Source: Methanolobus sp. UBA474 (lineage in GTDB: Archaea; Halobacteriota; Methanosarcinia; Methanosarcinales; Methanosarcinaceae). Taken from it: a stretch of DNA of 16,282 nucleotides. The stretch spans positions 1-16,282 of the forward strand of contig DANZ01000041.1 of the NCBI GenBank assembly GCA_002501695.1, written 5' to 3'. Below are positions 6,567-13,686 of the stretch, in pieces. The stretch's first letter is position 1, and each line of letters starts with the position of its first letter. Below the pieces are notes generated by a model. That model saw only the letters and a list, made by a program, of their open reading frames with translations, made no database searches and was not told the origin of the DNA. Made by a program: the position numbers and the translations under genes.

Positions 6567-6965
6567 TCACTTCTTACTCAATATATAGAAGAGCATATCA
6601 CGATTCAGCTTGCCCTCACGTTCCAGTTTGTTCACGATCTCTTCATCAGACATACCCTCGGACTTGAGCTCCTTAACCTTGTCAAGCAGCGCCGGAGATA
6701 CGCTGTAGTATTCATTGATATCCTTCCGGTGACCCCATACATCCCCCTCGATGAGCTTGATATTCTGCATTTCCAGGAACATCTCAATAGATTTGGAGAC
6801 CGTACGCCTGTAGGAACTTGGTATCTGTATCACTTCTACTTTAGGGCAGGTTTGCACCAGGGAAAAAATATCCTTGTTCGACGGCCTGAAAGCAAGATGA
6901 ATCACCTTCTCGTTGGGATTTAGATTTGATATCTCCTCTCGCGAACTTACAACTCTGATCTTCAT
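6567..6965 (-). CDS. DUF1699 family protein, function unknown
   Basis: A 132-residue soluble protein that I associate with DUF1699, a family of unknown function in methanogens. The recognisable stretches are MKIRVVSSREEI at the start, HLAFRPSNKDIFSLV (about 23-37), and a central GDVWGHRKDINEYY (about 74-87). The C-terminal part is rich in charged helix (KELKSEGMSDEEIVNKLE), which may form a small helical domain; there is no clear helix-turn-helix. GAGGGAG five bases before the ATG is a very good ribosome binding site. It has its own promoter, with a long inverted repeat in the leader (6981-7005). It is convergent with gpgS and downstream of hisD on the same strand. Neither neighbour suggests a role. 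Confidence 0.75.
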   Translation of the reverse strand: MKIRVVSSREEISNLNPNEKVIHLAFRPSNKDIFSLVQTCPKVEVIQIPSSYRRTVSKSIEMFLEMQNIKLIEGDVWGHRKDINEYYSVSPALLDKVKELKSEGMSDEEIVNKLEREGKLNRDMLFYILSKK

Positions 6966-6980
6966 GGAACTCCCTCACAT

Positions 6981-7041
6981 TAAGTTCTGTAACCATTAGA
7001 ACTTACTAAATTAGTGTATGTGCTTACCTATTAAATAATTA
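6981..7041 (-). promoter_or_regulatory. Promoter of the DUF1699 gene with an 8-bp inverted repeat
   Basis: On the minus strand AATTATTTAATA (about 7030-7041) is a TATA candidate with a start near 7010. Just downstream is a perfect inverted repeat, TAAGTTCT (6981-6988), 9-base spacer, AGAACTTA (6998-7005). It is followed on the upstream side by a smaller one, CTAAATTAG (7006-7014). The 17-base centre-to-centre spacing of the long arms is unusual for one helical turn. It could be a dimeric operator or a leader hairpin. Confidence 0.5.
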
Positions 7042-7053
7042 TCGATTTAAGAA

Positions 7054-7066
7054 GCAAAAAAGAAAG
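7054..7066 (-). terminator. T-rich terminator after hisD
   Basis: Just after the hisD stop codon the minus strand reads CTTTCTTTTTTGC, a pyrimidine tract with six Ts and no hairpin. Such U-tracts can end transcription in archaea. Confidence 0.45.
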
Positions 7067-7070
7067 ATTG

Positions 7071-8351
7071 TTAGTTACTGAACCTAGTTCTTATCGAATC
7101 TGCATGTCCAATAAGCCCTTCCTTTTCAGCTATTGAGATGACGGCATCCTTTAGTGTCCCAAGCCCTTCCTTGCTGATCCTCTGTATGCTTGCACACTTC
7201 ATAAAGTGAGTAATGTTGAGCCCGGAATATATCTTTGCATAACCTGCTGTCGGCAGCACGTGATTGGTGCCTGAGGCATAGTCGCCCACAGGTACCGGGG
7301 CATAGTTTCCTACGAATATGGAACCTGCATTCTCTATCCTCTCAAGTACATAGTCAGGCTCCGAGACCATTATTTCCAGATGCTCGGGAGCAAAATCGTT
7401 CGAAAATCCAATACATTCGTCAATAGATCCGGCCACGAGAACCGCGGCATTCAGCAGAGAGCTTTTCACTATCTCAGACCTCGCGGTCCTTGCTGCTTGC
7501 CCGAGTACCTCTGCATGCACCTGCTCCGCAAGTCGCGCCGAAGTGGTCACAAGGACCGAAACTGCGTTGGGGTCGTGCTCCGCCTGCGCGATGATATCCG
7601 AAGCTGCCATGCGCGCGTCCGCCGAGTCGTCAGCTATGATAAGAACTTCACTCGGACCGGCGGGGAAATCTATCTCGGCCTTATCCCTCACCTGCATCTT
7701 CGCAGCGGTCACATACACATTACCCGGACCGACTATCTTGCTTACGCTGCGGATAGTCTCTGTACCATACGCCATAGCCCCTATTGCCTGTACCCCTCCC
7801 ACCTTATACACGTGATCAGCGCCTGCGATCCTGGCAGCTGCAAGGGTAAGGGGATTGATCCTGCCATCGGCTCCAGGAGGCGTGCACATCACAACATTCT
7901 TCACGCCTGCAACTTTGGCAGGGATGATCGTCATCAGGGCCGTGGACGGATAGGAAGCCCGCCCGCCGGGTACATATGCGCCCACGCTTTCCAGTGGCGT
8001 GAACTTCTGGCCGAGTTCTATACCGGGAGACAGCTCCATGAACCATATTCTCTCCGGCATCTGTGCCTCATGGAACTTCCGGATATTGCCGGCAGCGAAT
8101 TCAAGGTGCCTGAGCAGGGAGATATCGACATTTTCCATAGCCTCGGCAAACTCTTCAGCGGAAACTTCGATCACATCAACATCAGCACCGTCAAACTTCC
8201 GGGTGTACATGCGAAGGGCCTCATCACCTTTCTGGACCACGTCACTCAGTATGGATGCGACAGTCTCCTTCACGTCTGCAAGTTCCCCACCCCGGTTGAT
8301 AAGTTTATCCGTTTCTTCACGGTTCATTTCAGATAGTTTCTTATAAAGCAT
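7071..8351 (-). CDS. hisD: Histidinol dehydrogenase
   Basis: Last enzyme of histidine synthesis: a zinc enzyme that oxidises L-histidinol to L-histidine in two NAD-dependent steps. The length of 426 residues is normal. All expected active-site residues are present with a constant offset of 3 from E. coli HisD: zinc ligands Q256, H259 (AQAEHDPN), D357 (VGDYASGTNH) and H416 (GHADSIR), and catalytic E323-H324 (NDFAPEHLE). The NAD-binding blocks VPGGRASYPST and KIVGPGNVYVT are intact. AGGGAA upstream of the ATG supports the start. It lies 79 bp after hel308, with a CTATATAG box in the gap, so it may have its own promoter. No other his biosynthesis gene is in the window, which is usual for archaea with scattered his genes. 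Confidence 0.97.
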   Translation of the reverse strand: MLYKKLSEMNREETDKLINRGGELADVKETVASILSDVVQKGDEALRMYTRKFDGADVDVIEVSAEEFAEAMENVDISLLRHLEFAAGNIRKFHEAQMPERIWFMELSPGIELGQKFTPLESVGAYVPGGRASYPSTALMTIIPAKVAGVKNVVMCTPPGADGRINPLTLAAARIAGADHVYKVGGVQAIGAMAYGTETIRSVSKIVGPGNVYVTAAKMQVRDKAEIDFPAGPSEVLIIADDSADARMAASDIIAQAEHDPNAVSVLVTTSARLAEQVHAEVLGQAARTARSEIVKSSLLNAAVLVAGSIDECIGFSNDFAPEHLEIMVSEPDYVLERIENAGSIFVGNYAPVPVGDYASGTNHVLPTAGYAKIYSGLNITHFMKCASIQRISKEGLGTLKDAVISIAEKEGLIGHADSIRTRFSN

Positions 8352-8407
8352 GATGATTCCCTGTTTATAGCCGGTATTTACATTTTTGGATGGAATTGAT
8401 CTTCATT

Positions 8408-8415
8408 CTATATAG
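8408..8415 (-). promoter_or_regulatory. TATA-like box for hisD
   Basis: The self-complementary CTATATAG sits in the 79-bp gap after hel308 and predicts a start near 8385, about 33 nt before the hisD ATG. No terminator is seen after hel308, so read-through is also possible. Confidence 0.4.
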
Positions 8416-8430
8416 ATTCTTCAAAAGACG

Positions 8431-10659
8431 CTACTTATCAAAATCGCTGAAAGTGCTCTGCTCATTTCCCATCATCGAATCCATTGTACGTGAGCTCGGG
8501 TTCCCTGCCGTACAGTCTCCCGGACGGATACCGGGCCTGACGCCAATCTCACTGAGCAGTTTCTCCGATGTCTTCGTACCAAGCAAGCCACCCAGAAAGA
8601 CAGGATCGGCTTTCCTTATATCTTCGACACTGCGAAGACCGCTGTCATAGAGCTTACGCGCACGTACACGCCCGATACCGCGTATGCCCACGAGTTCCAT
8701 AAGTTCCTGGCGCGCACCATAGTGGATCCTCTTCTCTATCGCAACTGCCGCATCCGCACTGCCGTGGTTCAGCATTCTTGCCAGCCGTGACAGGGAATGC
8801 ATGAGCCACTCCGCAAGATCCGCAAATGTATGAATATCACCATCACCCACATTGAAGATCCTGCTTATATCGTCCATGGACCGCTCATTGACCCAGTCCA
8901 GTAGCAGAAGGGCAGTTTTCACTTCCCCGAGGAACCATTCATAATCAGTTGCCCTGGATGGAGCCGGCACCTCGCTGAATTCCTCCATGTGGGAGAGCAC
9001 AAAGTCATTCAAGGACTCATAATCACCTGCTCTCAGGTAGAGCTGGCGCATGTCAGGGGCCTTGCATATAAGATGCAACAGGGTCAGTTCGGTCACATGC
9101 GTGGCTTTACCGAGCCCTTCGATGATAACAGCAGCCGAAAGAGGGTCGATATAGAGCATCGAGACTAGTTTTCCCAGGGGTGTCGCCGTCAGATGGACCT
9201 CACCCTCCAGCATTTGATGGTCCTTAAGGAAATCAAGGCATTCATCAACAACTGATACTATGCCCCAGGTATCGTTCTGGTGAGCAAAGAACGTAGCTTC
9301 GATGAACTCCATCAAACCGTCACGGGTGGCCGCAAATCCATTCACGATGGTAGACAGGATATGTGTCCTCAATGCATTTTCCGTACCAAGCTTGGACCAT
9401 ATATCCTCTGCACTTGCATCGATATAATTCTCAAAGAGCAGTTCCATCTCATCGTAGGACCTGGCTATGAGCACAGCCTCACCATATGGGTCAAGCCGGG
9501 GACGGCCCGCGCGGCCTGCCATCTGTTTGTAGTCAAGGACCGGAATGGGCTGCATTCCAAAATTCGGGTCGTAGCGCTTGTAGCTCCGGACGATCACCCT
9601 TCTTGCAGGGAGGTTCAGACCTGCGGCAAGTGTCGGTGTACTGGCAACCATTTTGATCGTGTTCGCGCGGAAACCCTCTTCCACAAGCTTGCGGTGTGCA
9701 GAGTTGAGGCCAGCATGGTGGAAAGCAGTGCCATTCCTGATGCACTGGGCCAGTACTTTTGAAGCTTCCGACTCCCCGGTCTCGATGACCTGCTCGACTA
9801 TCCCGTCCAGTGCGGCACGCGTCTTCCTGTCGAGAAGCTCTGACACCTTCACTCCTGCCCTGCGTGCAAAGCCGACACTGTTCTTGCGGCTGCTCTCAAA
9901 GACCAGGCATTGCCCCCCGCTCTCAAGAGTATCGATGACCAGGTTGATGGCATCATCCTCTGACACATCAGGAACTGGTTTTTGCGAGCCCCTGAAATTA
10001 ATGTTGCCTCCATAGTAAACACCCTCCATCAGATCGGTTGGCCTCCACTCACTGAGCACAAGCTCAGCCTTCAGCCAGTTCGCTACCTCGTAGGCATTGC
10101 CCACTGTTGCCGACAGTGCAATTATCTGGCAGCCCGGATTGAGCTTCATCAGCTTGGTCAGGGTGATCTCCAGAGTAGGTCCGCGATTAGCGGAATCAAG
10201 CAGGTGCACCTCATCCACTATTATCGTTGTGATGTCCTCCATCCAGGATGTGCCATTGCGCAGCAGGGAGTCGGTCTTCTCTGAGGTTGCCACAATAATA
10301 TCATTGGAGCCCAGCCACTCATCCCTTGACTCGAAATCCCCGGTGGATATTCCCACCTTTATACCTCCGTCCTTCAGGGCTATCGAAGAGAATTCCCTGA
10401 AACGCTCGAACTTCTCGCTCGCCAGGGCTCTCAGGGGAACTATATACAGGGCCTTGCCCCCCTTTACTATGGATATGAGCATCGCAAGCTCGGCCAGCAG
10501 CGTCTTTCCCGACGCCGTCGGGATCGCTGCAAGGAGATTATTACCGGCAAGCAGCCCTTTCTTAATAGCTTCTGCCTGAGGAGGATAGAGTTTTTCTATT
10601 CCCGAATCGAGGTAGAACTTTTGTACCTCTGCCGGAAGTTCAAGGGATCTTATTTCCAT
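8431..10659 (-). CDS. hel308: ATP-dependent DNA helicase Hel308
   Basis: Superfamily 2, Ski2-like 3'-to-5' DNA helicase of archaea that acts at stalled forks. The 742 residues cover the whole family architecture. Q28 belongs to the Q-motif (YPPQAEAI), AIPTASGKT (45-53) is Walker A, VDEVH (148-152) is the DEVH box, LSATVGNA (182-189) is motif III, and QMAGRAGRP (379-387) is motif VI. A winged-helix and ratchet region follows. The C-terminal domain carries a helix-hairpin-helix, GIRGIGRVRARKLYDSG, near residues 670-690. The last residues include QSTFSDF (734-740), a PIP-like Q-x-x-F-x-x-F pattern. No ribosome binding site precedes the ATG, and a TATA-like box about 30 bases upstream suggests a leaderless or nearly leaderless transcript. 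Confidence 0.97.
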   Translation of the reverse strand: MEIRSLELPAEVQKFYLDSGIEKLYPPQAEAIKKGLLAGNNLLAAIPTASGKTLLAELAMLISIVKGGKALYIVPLRALASEKFERFREFSSIALKDGGIKVGISTGDFESRDEWLGSNDIIVATSEKTDSLLRNGTSWMEDITTIIVDEVHLLDSANRGPTLEITLTKLMKLNPGCQIIALSATVGNAYEVANWLKAELVLSEWRPTDLMEGVYYGGNINFRGSQKPVPDVSEDDAINLVIDTLESGGQCLVFESSRKNSVGFARRAGVKVSELLDRKTRAALDGIVEQVIETGESEASKVLAQCIRNGTAFHHAGLNSAHRKLVEEGFRANTIKMVASTPTLAAGLNLPARRVIVRSYKRYDPNFGMQPIPVLDYKQMAGRAGRPRLDPYGEAVLIARSYDEMELLFENYIDASAEDIWSKLGTENALRTHILSTIVNGFAATRDGLMEFIEATFFAHQNDTWGIVSVVDECLDFLKDHQMLEGEVHLTATPLGKLVSMLYIDPLSAAVIIEGLGKATHVTELTLLHLICKAPDMRQLYLRAGDYESLNDFVLSHMEEFSEVPAPSRATDYEWFLGEVKTALLLLDWVNERSMDDISRIFNVGDGDIHTFADLAEWLMHSLSRLARMLNHGSADAAVAIEKRIHYGARQELMELVGIRGIGRVRARKLYDSGLRSVEDIRKADPVFLGGLLGTKTSEKLLSEIGVRPGIRPGDCTAGNPSSRTMDSMMGNEQSTFSDFDK

Positions 10660-10686
10660 ATTATGATGTAAAAAGAGATGATATCT

Positions 10687-10697
10687 AATAAAATTAC
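10687..10697 (-). promoter_or_regulatory. TATA-like box for hel308
   Basis: The minus strand reads TAATTTTATTA. It predicts a start near 10665, so the hel308 leader would be only a few nucleotides, in line with the missing ribosome binding site. Confidence 0.35.
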
Positions 10698-10703
10698 CCG
10701 ATT

Positions 10704-10731
10704 TCTGGAACCACTCCGGTCATCCAGACCG
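10704..10731. repeat. Two overlapping inverted repeats that exclude each other
   Basis: TCTGGA (10704-10709) pairs with TCCAGA (10723-10728). Alternatively CGGTC (10717-10721) pairs with GACCG (10727-10731) around a 5-base loop. The arms overlap, so only one can form at a time. The element lies in the 259-bp divergent gap between hel308 and gpgP, upstream of both inferred transcript starts, so its role is unclear. Confidence 0.4.
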
Positions 10732-10796
10732 CCGCAACATAGGCCATATTCGTGTCAACGGTATTAATCCAAAGCTGCTGTTGTGTTATATCCCTG

Positions 10797-10809
10797 CTTA
10801 TTAAATATG
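10797..10809 (+). promoter_or_regulatory. TATA-like box for gpgP
   Basis: CTTATTAAATATG predicts a start near 10832 and a leader of about 85 nt. That leader contains a possible hairpin at 10873-10905 just before the ribosome binding site. Confidence 0.35.
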
Positions 10810-10918
10810 GTTATATCAGATAAACAAGATAGGATTATTCAGAGACCTGGGGAAAGTTCACTGTATTTACCTGATGCTTCGCCTTAAAATTAATCTGAAG
10901 CGATCGGGAGGGGAATGA

Positions 10919-11731
10919 ATGAGATATATTGTATTCACCGACCTTGACGGGACTTTGATAGACCACGACACATATTCCTATGAAGCTGCAAAACCAGCCA
11001 TCTACAAGCTTAAAGCCAGAAACATACCGCTCATATTCTGCACAAGCAAGACCCGCGCCGAGATAGAGGTATATGTGCGGGAGATGGAGTTATCCCACCC
11101 GTTCATATCCGAGAACGGCGGGGGTATATTCATTCCTAAGGGATACTTTAAGGCGGACTACCCTGCATCAAGGACACAGGGTATTTACGATGTGATCGAG
11201 CTTGGGACCGCTTATGAAACACTAAGGCATGTTCTTGCAGGCATCCGAAGTCATGAGGAACTGCACATCATCGGATTCGGTGACATGAGCGCCAGGGAGG
11301 TCAGCGAAGATACGGGGCTTGATATTGAGTCTGCGACACTGGCAAAGATGCGTGAGTATGACGAGGCCTTCAAACTTGAAGGAGACGGGAAGGAAGCCTC
11401 AAAGCTGGAGGAGAATATAAGATCACGAGGTCTTAACTATACAAGGGGAGGCCGGTACTGGCATATCCTGGGGGATAATGACAAAGGAAAGGCTGTGAAC
11501 ATCCTTAAGAACCTGTACAGGAAAGAATATGGTGAGATCAGGACCATTGGGCTGGGAGACAGCATGAATGATATTCCCATGCTTCGTGCGGTGGATATGC
11601 CATTCCTTGTGCAGAAACATGATGGTAAGCATGACCCAAAGATAGACGACCCCGGGATCAGCAGGGTAGAGGGGATAGGACCTGTGGGATGGCACAAAGC
11701 AATAATGGGTGTCCTAGAGGAAGCTCGCTGA
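10919..11731 (+). CDS. gpgP: Glucosyl-3-phosphoglycerate phosphatase (MpgP/GpgP family, HAD superfamily)
   Basis: Removes the phosphate of glucosyl- or mannosyl-3-phosphoglycerate, giving the free solute. At 270 residues it has the HAD IIB layout: nucleophile motif DLDGTL with D8 and D10, motif II TSKTR (42-46), ENGGGIF (65-71) typical of the MpgP family, K189 in DKGKAV, and the acidic motif GLGDSMNDIPML (211-222) with D214 and D218. Family members often accept both sugars. I prefer the glucosyl form because a GT81 synthase is in the window and no GT55 enzyme is seen. GGGAGGGG (10906-10913) is an excellent ribosome binding site, five bases before the ATG; an out-of-frame ATG four bases earlier is rejected. 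It starts a plus-strand group with the next two genes. Confidence 0.87.
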   Translation: MRYIVFTDLDGTLIDHDTYSYEAAKPAIYKLKARNIPLIFCTSKTRAEIEVYVREMELSHPFISENGGGIFIPKGYFKADYPASRTQGIYDVIELGTAYETLRHVLAGIRSHEELHIIGFGDMSAREVSEDTGLDIESATLAKMREYDEAFKLEGDGKEASKLEENIRSRGLNYTRGGRYWHILGDNDKGKAVNILKNLYRKEYGEIRTIGLGDSMNDIPMLRAVDMPFLVQKHDGKHDPKIDDPGISRVEGIGPVGWHKAIMGVLEEAR

Positions 11732-11737
11732 AAAAGA

Positions 11738-11750
11738 ACATAAATACTAA
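11738..11750 (+). promoter_or_regulatory. Possible TATA box in the gap before the 176-residue gene
   Basis: ACATAAATACTAA lies just after the gpgP stop and could start a transcript near 11772. If it is used, the 176-residue gene and the GH15-like gene are transcribed apart from gpgP. The 108-bp gap contains no clear terminator. Confidence 0.3.
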
Positions 11751-11839
11751 TGATAAAAATCTAAGTATAACGATCCAGTATGCATCCGTGTGATGTATCT
11801 GCATTGATACGGTTATTGGGGAAATAAGGGGTAGATCAG

Positions 11840-12370
11840 ATGATACGACTTGAAAATATGCTTCCCAGAGCGTTTCTGGTTGGGATAATGAAAATGGTGG
11901 ATATGTCAGGACCATTGGAAACAATACGCTGGATGCAATCCATCGGGGAGGAGCTCGCAGTTATTGAAGGTCCGGGTTTCGAAGGCGCAAGAATGGACAC
12001 TGACATTGTCTATTTGCCTATATCCCCGTTTGGCAACGAAGTAGTCGAATTCTCAAGGATATATGAAAAACCTGAGCAGTTCAGTGAGATCATCGGCACT
12101 ATGTCTAATCTTAAGACCAAGTCTGCTGCTCCGTGGGAGTTCCCTGCTATGTCGCATGTACTGGACGTGCTGCAGCATAGTTATAACCAGAAAAGGGCTG
12201 AACTTGCAGGAACAAGGTTTTACAATCTCGGTTCCAAGTCACCTCTTGGTGATGTCAGGCAATACAATACTGAAGCCATTGAAAGAGCAGGAATGAGTAA
12301 GGAGAATGTGGCAGAGATACTCGATAAAGCATTCTTTGTCTACTTCATCGAACATCCGGAAAAGGAGTGA
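11840..12370 (+). CDS. Unrecognised 176-residue soluble protein
   Basis: I do not recognise the family. The sequence is mixed alpha/beta, without signal peptide or membrane segment. It starts MIRLENMLPRAFLVGIMKMV and has a glycine-proline turn in EGPGFEGARMDTDIVYLPISPFG (residues about 43-65). A possible helical C-terminal region holds NTEAIERAGMSKENVAEILDKAF. The first part, about 1-75, has a faint look of a small ligand-binding V4R-like or ATC-hydrolase-like fold, but I saw no diagnostic residue; there is no cysteine. AAGGGGTAGA before the ATG serves as a ribosome binding site. Its stop codon overlaps the ribosome binding site and start region of the following GH15-like gene. That points to translational coupling and a shared task. 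Confidence 0.8.
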   Translation: MIRLENMLPRAFLVGIMKMVDMSGPLETIRWMQSIGEELAVIEGPGFEGARMDTDIVYLPISPFGNEVVEFSRIYEKPEQFSEIIGTMSNLKTKSAAPWEFPAMSHVLDVLQHSYNQKRAELAGTRFYNLGSKSPLGDVRQYNTEAIERAGMSKENVAEILDKAFFVYFIEHPEKE

Positions 12371-12375
12371 GACAC

Positions 12376-13605
12376 TTGAACCCGATCGAAGCAGAAAGAC
12401 TGTACGAGAACAGTGTCCGAATACTCAAGAAGAACCAGCATGAGAAAGGAGGTTTCTATGCCAGCCCTCCCGGTACACGCTACCCCTTCATCTACCCCAG
12501 GGACCACTCCATGTGCATCTACGGCGCTGTAGAGGCAGGACTCATGGATGAGGCCCGCAAAGGGCTAGAGTTCATATTAAACTCACAGAAACCCCTAGGA
12601 GAGTTCTCCCAGAGGTATGATGTGGACGGCAATGATGCAAGTTACAAGGAACTGCAGATAGATGGCAACGGTCTTGTGCTCTTTGTCATGGGGAAGTATT
12701 TCAAGGCTACAGGAGGCTCTTTCTATGAGGAGATGGCTGACAAGGCATTTGTAGCCAGCCACTGGGAAACCATCGAGAAGGCGGTCCAGTTCATACTGAT
12801 GAACAAGAATGAGGAAGTCAACCTTATCCATACCATCAACAGCATCCATGAATACCCGGCATATGAGCACGGTTTTGAGATATACGCCAACTGCGCCTGC
12901 TGTGCAGGTATATATGCAGCAGTGGATATGGGAAAAGCCCTCGGAAAGGACGTATCTGTGTGGGAGCAGCAGGCTGACATCATCAGGCAGGCGATATTCA
13001 CAAGGCTTTACAGCCCGAGGAGAAGGTCTTTTGTAAAGTGCATCCGCGTGAAGGATAAGAACAGCAAACCCATTGGCTACGATTCCTTTGCCTCCATTGT
13101 CCACGATGTCGACGCCGTAGAGTATGCTCCTGCATATTTCGAGCTTATAAGTGACTATGATATCAAGACTGTTTCTACTGTAAGGAGGATACACCAGCAG
13201 TTATGGGACTCAGAGATAGGCGGCCTTAACAGGTATCCTGAGTACTGGGGGCGCAATAACGGAGGCTACGGGCCCTGGTGCCATTTCACCTGCCAGCTTG
13301 CGAACCACCATATTGAGACGGATAACCGGGAGATGGCAGAGAATTACCTGGACTGGGTGGTTGACATGGCACACGAGTATACACTGCCTGAGCATGTTTC
13401 CACCATTGAAAGGTTCGAGCTCTGGCTTGAGGATTACACCAACGGCAAGATACTCAGGGACAGCAAGGTGAAGCTTATCGAGGACATAAGGGCGCATCCT
13501 AAATGGAGGGACGGGCTTGCGTACGTCACCATACCGCTTATCTGGCCGCATGCTGAGTTCATCATATCCTATAAAAAATACAGAGATAAGTTTCATCCGG
13601 CCTGA
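12376..13605 (+). CDS. GH15-like (glucoamylase-type) glycoside hydrolase, intracellular
   Basis: Probable glucosidase with the (alpha/alpha)6-barrel of GH15. Evidence in order (numbering from the TTG start, 409 residues): YPRDH (40-44) as in the GH15 N-terminal RD motif, RYDVDGND then LQIDGNG, HEYPAYEHGFEIYAN with E159 as candidate acid, GGYGPWCHFTCQLANHH, LPEH with E339 as candidate base, and LIWPHAEF (388-395) near the end. It lacks the N-terminal beta-domain and signal peptide of secreted glucoamylases, so it is short and cytosolic. The likely start is TTG 12376, because GGAG (12364-12367) lies eight bases upstream. The GTG at 12367 would overlap that site. The gene overlaps or abuts the 176-residue gene and follows gpgP, which suggests glucosylglycerate or glycogen turnover. 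A GH63 or phosphorylase relation is less likely. Confidence 0.75.
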   Translation: MNPIEAERLYENSVRILKKNQHEKGGFYASPPGTRYPFIYPRDHSMCIYGAVEAGLMDEARKGLEFILNSQKPLGEFSQRYDVDGNDASYKELQIDGNGLVLFVMGKYFKATGGSFYEEMADKAFVASHWETIEKAVQFILMNKNEEVNLIHTINSIHEYPAYEHGFEIYANCACCAGIYAAVDMGKALGKDVSVWEQQADIIRQAIFTRLYSPRRRSFVKCIRVKDKNSKPIGYDSFASIVHDVDAVEYAPAYFELISDYDIKTVSTVRRIHQQLWDSEIGGLNRYPEYWGRNNGGYGPWCHFTCQLANHHIETDNREMAENYLDWVVDMAHEYTLPEHVSTIERFELWLEDYTNGKILRDSKVKLIEDIRAHPKWRDGLAYVTIPLIWPHAEFIISYKKYRDKFHPA

Positions 13606-13620
13606 ATGCCTGACCGATAA

Positions 13621-13675
13621 AAAGAGAAAGGGGAGGCATGGCTCGTTTCGCCATGCGTTCTCCGCGCTGTTTTGC
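13621..13675. terminator. Bidirectional terminator between the GH15-like gene and trpB2
   Basis: A strong hairpin: GCATGGC (13636-13642) pairs with GCCATGC (13650-13656) around TCGTTTC, and GGAG (13632-13635) with CTCC (13660-13663), with a 3-base bulge. The minus strand continues CTTTCTCTTTTTATC, a good T-tract for the end of trpB2, and the plus strand continues with TGTTTTGC. Confidence 0.7.
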
Positions 13676-13686
13676 TGTTACTACCC

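Noticed and set aside
7380..8336. 318-codon plus-strand frame opposite hisD
   Set aside because: Complement of hisD, whose active-site residues are all accounted for. The antisense protein is rich in His, Arg and Cys with no pattern, as usual for shadow frames of GC-leaning genes.
10915..10917. ATG four bases before the gpgP start
   Set aside because: Out of frame with the HAD protein and leaves almost no gap to GGGAGGGG, whereas 10919 has five bases.
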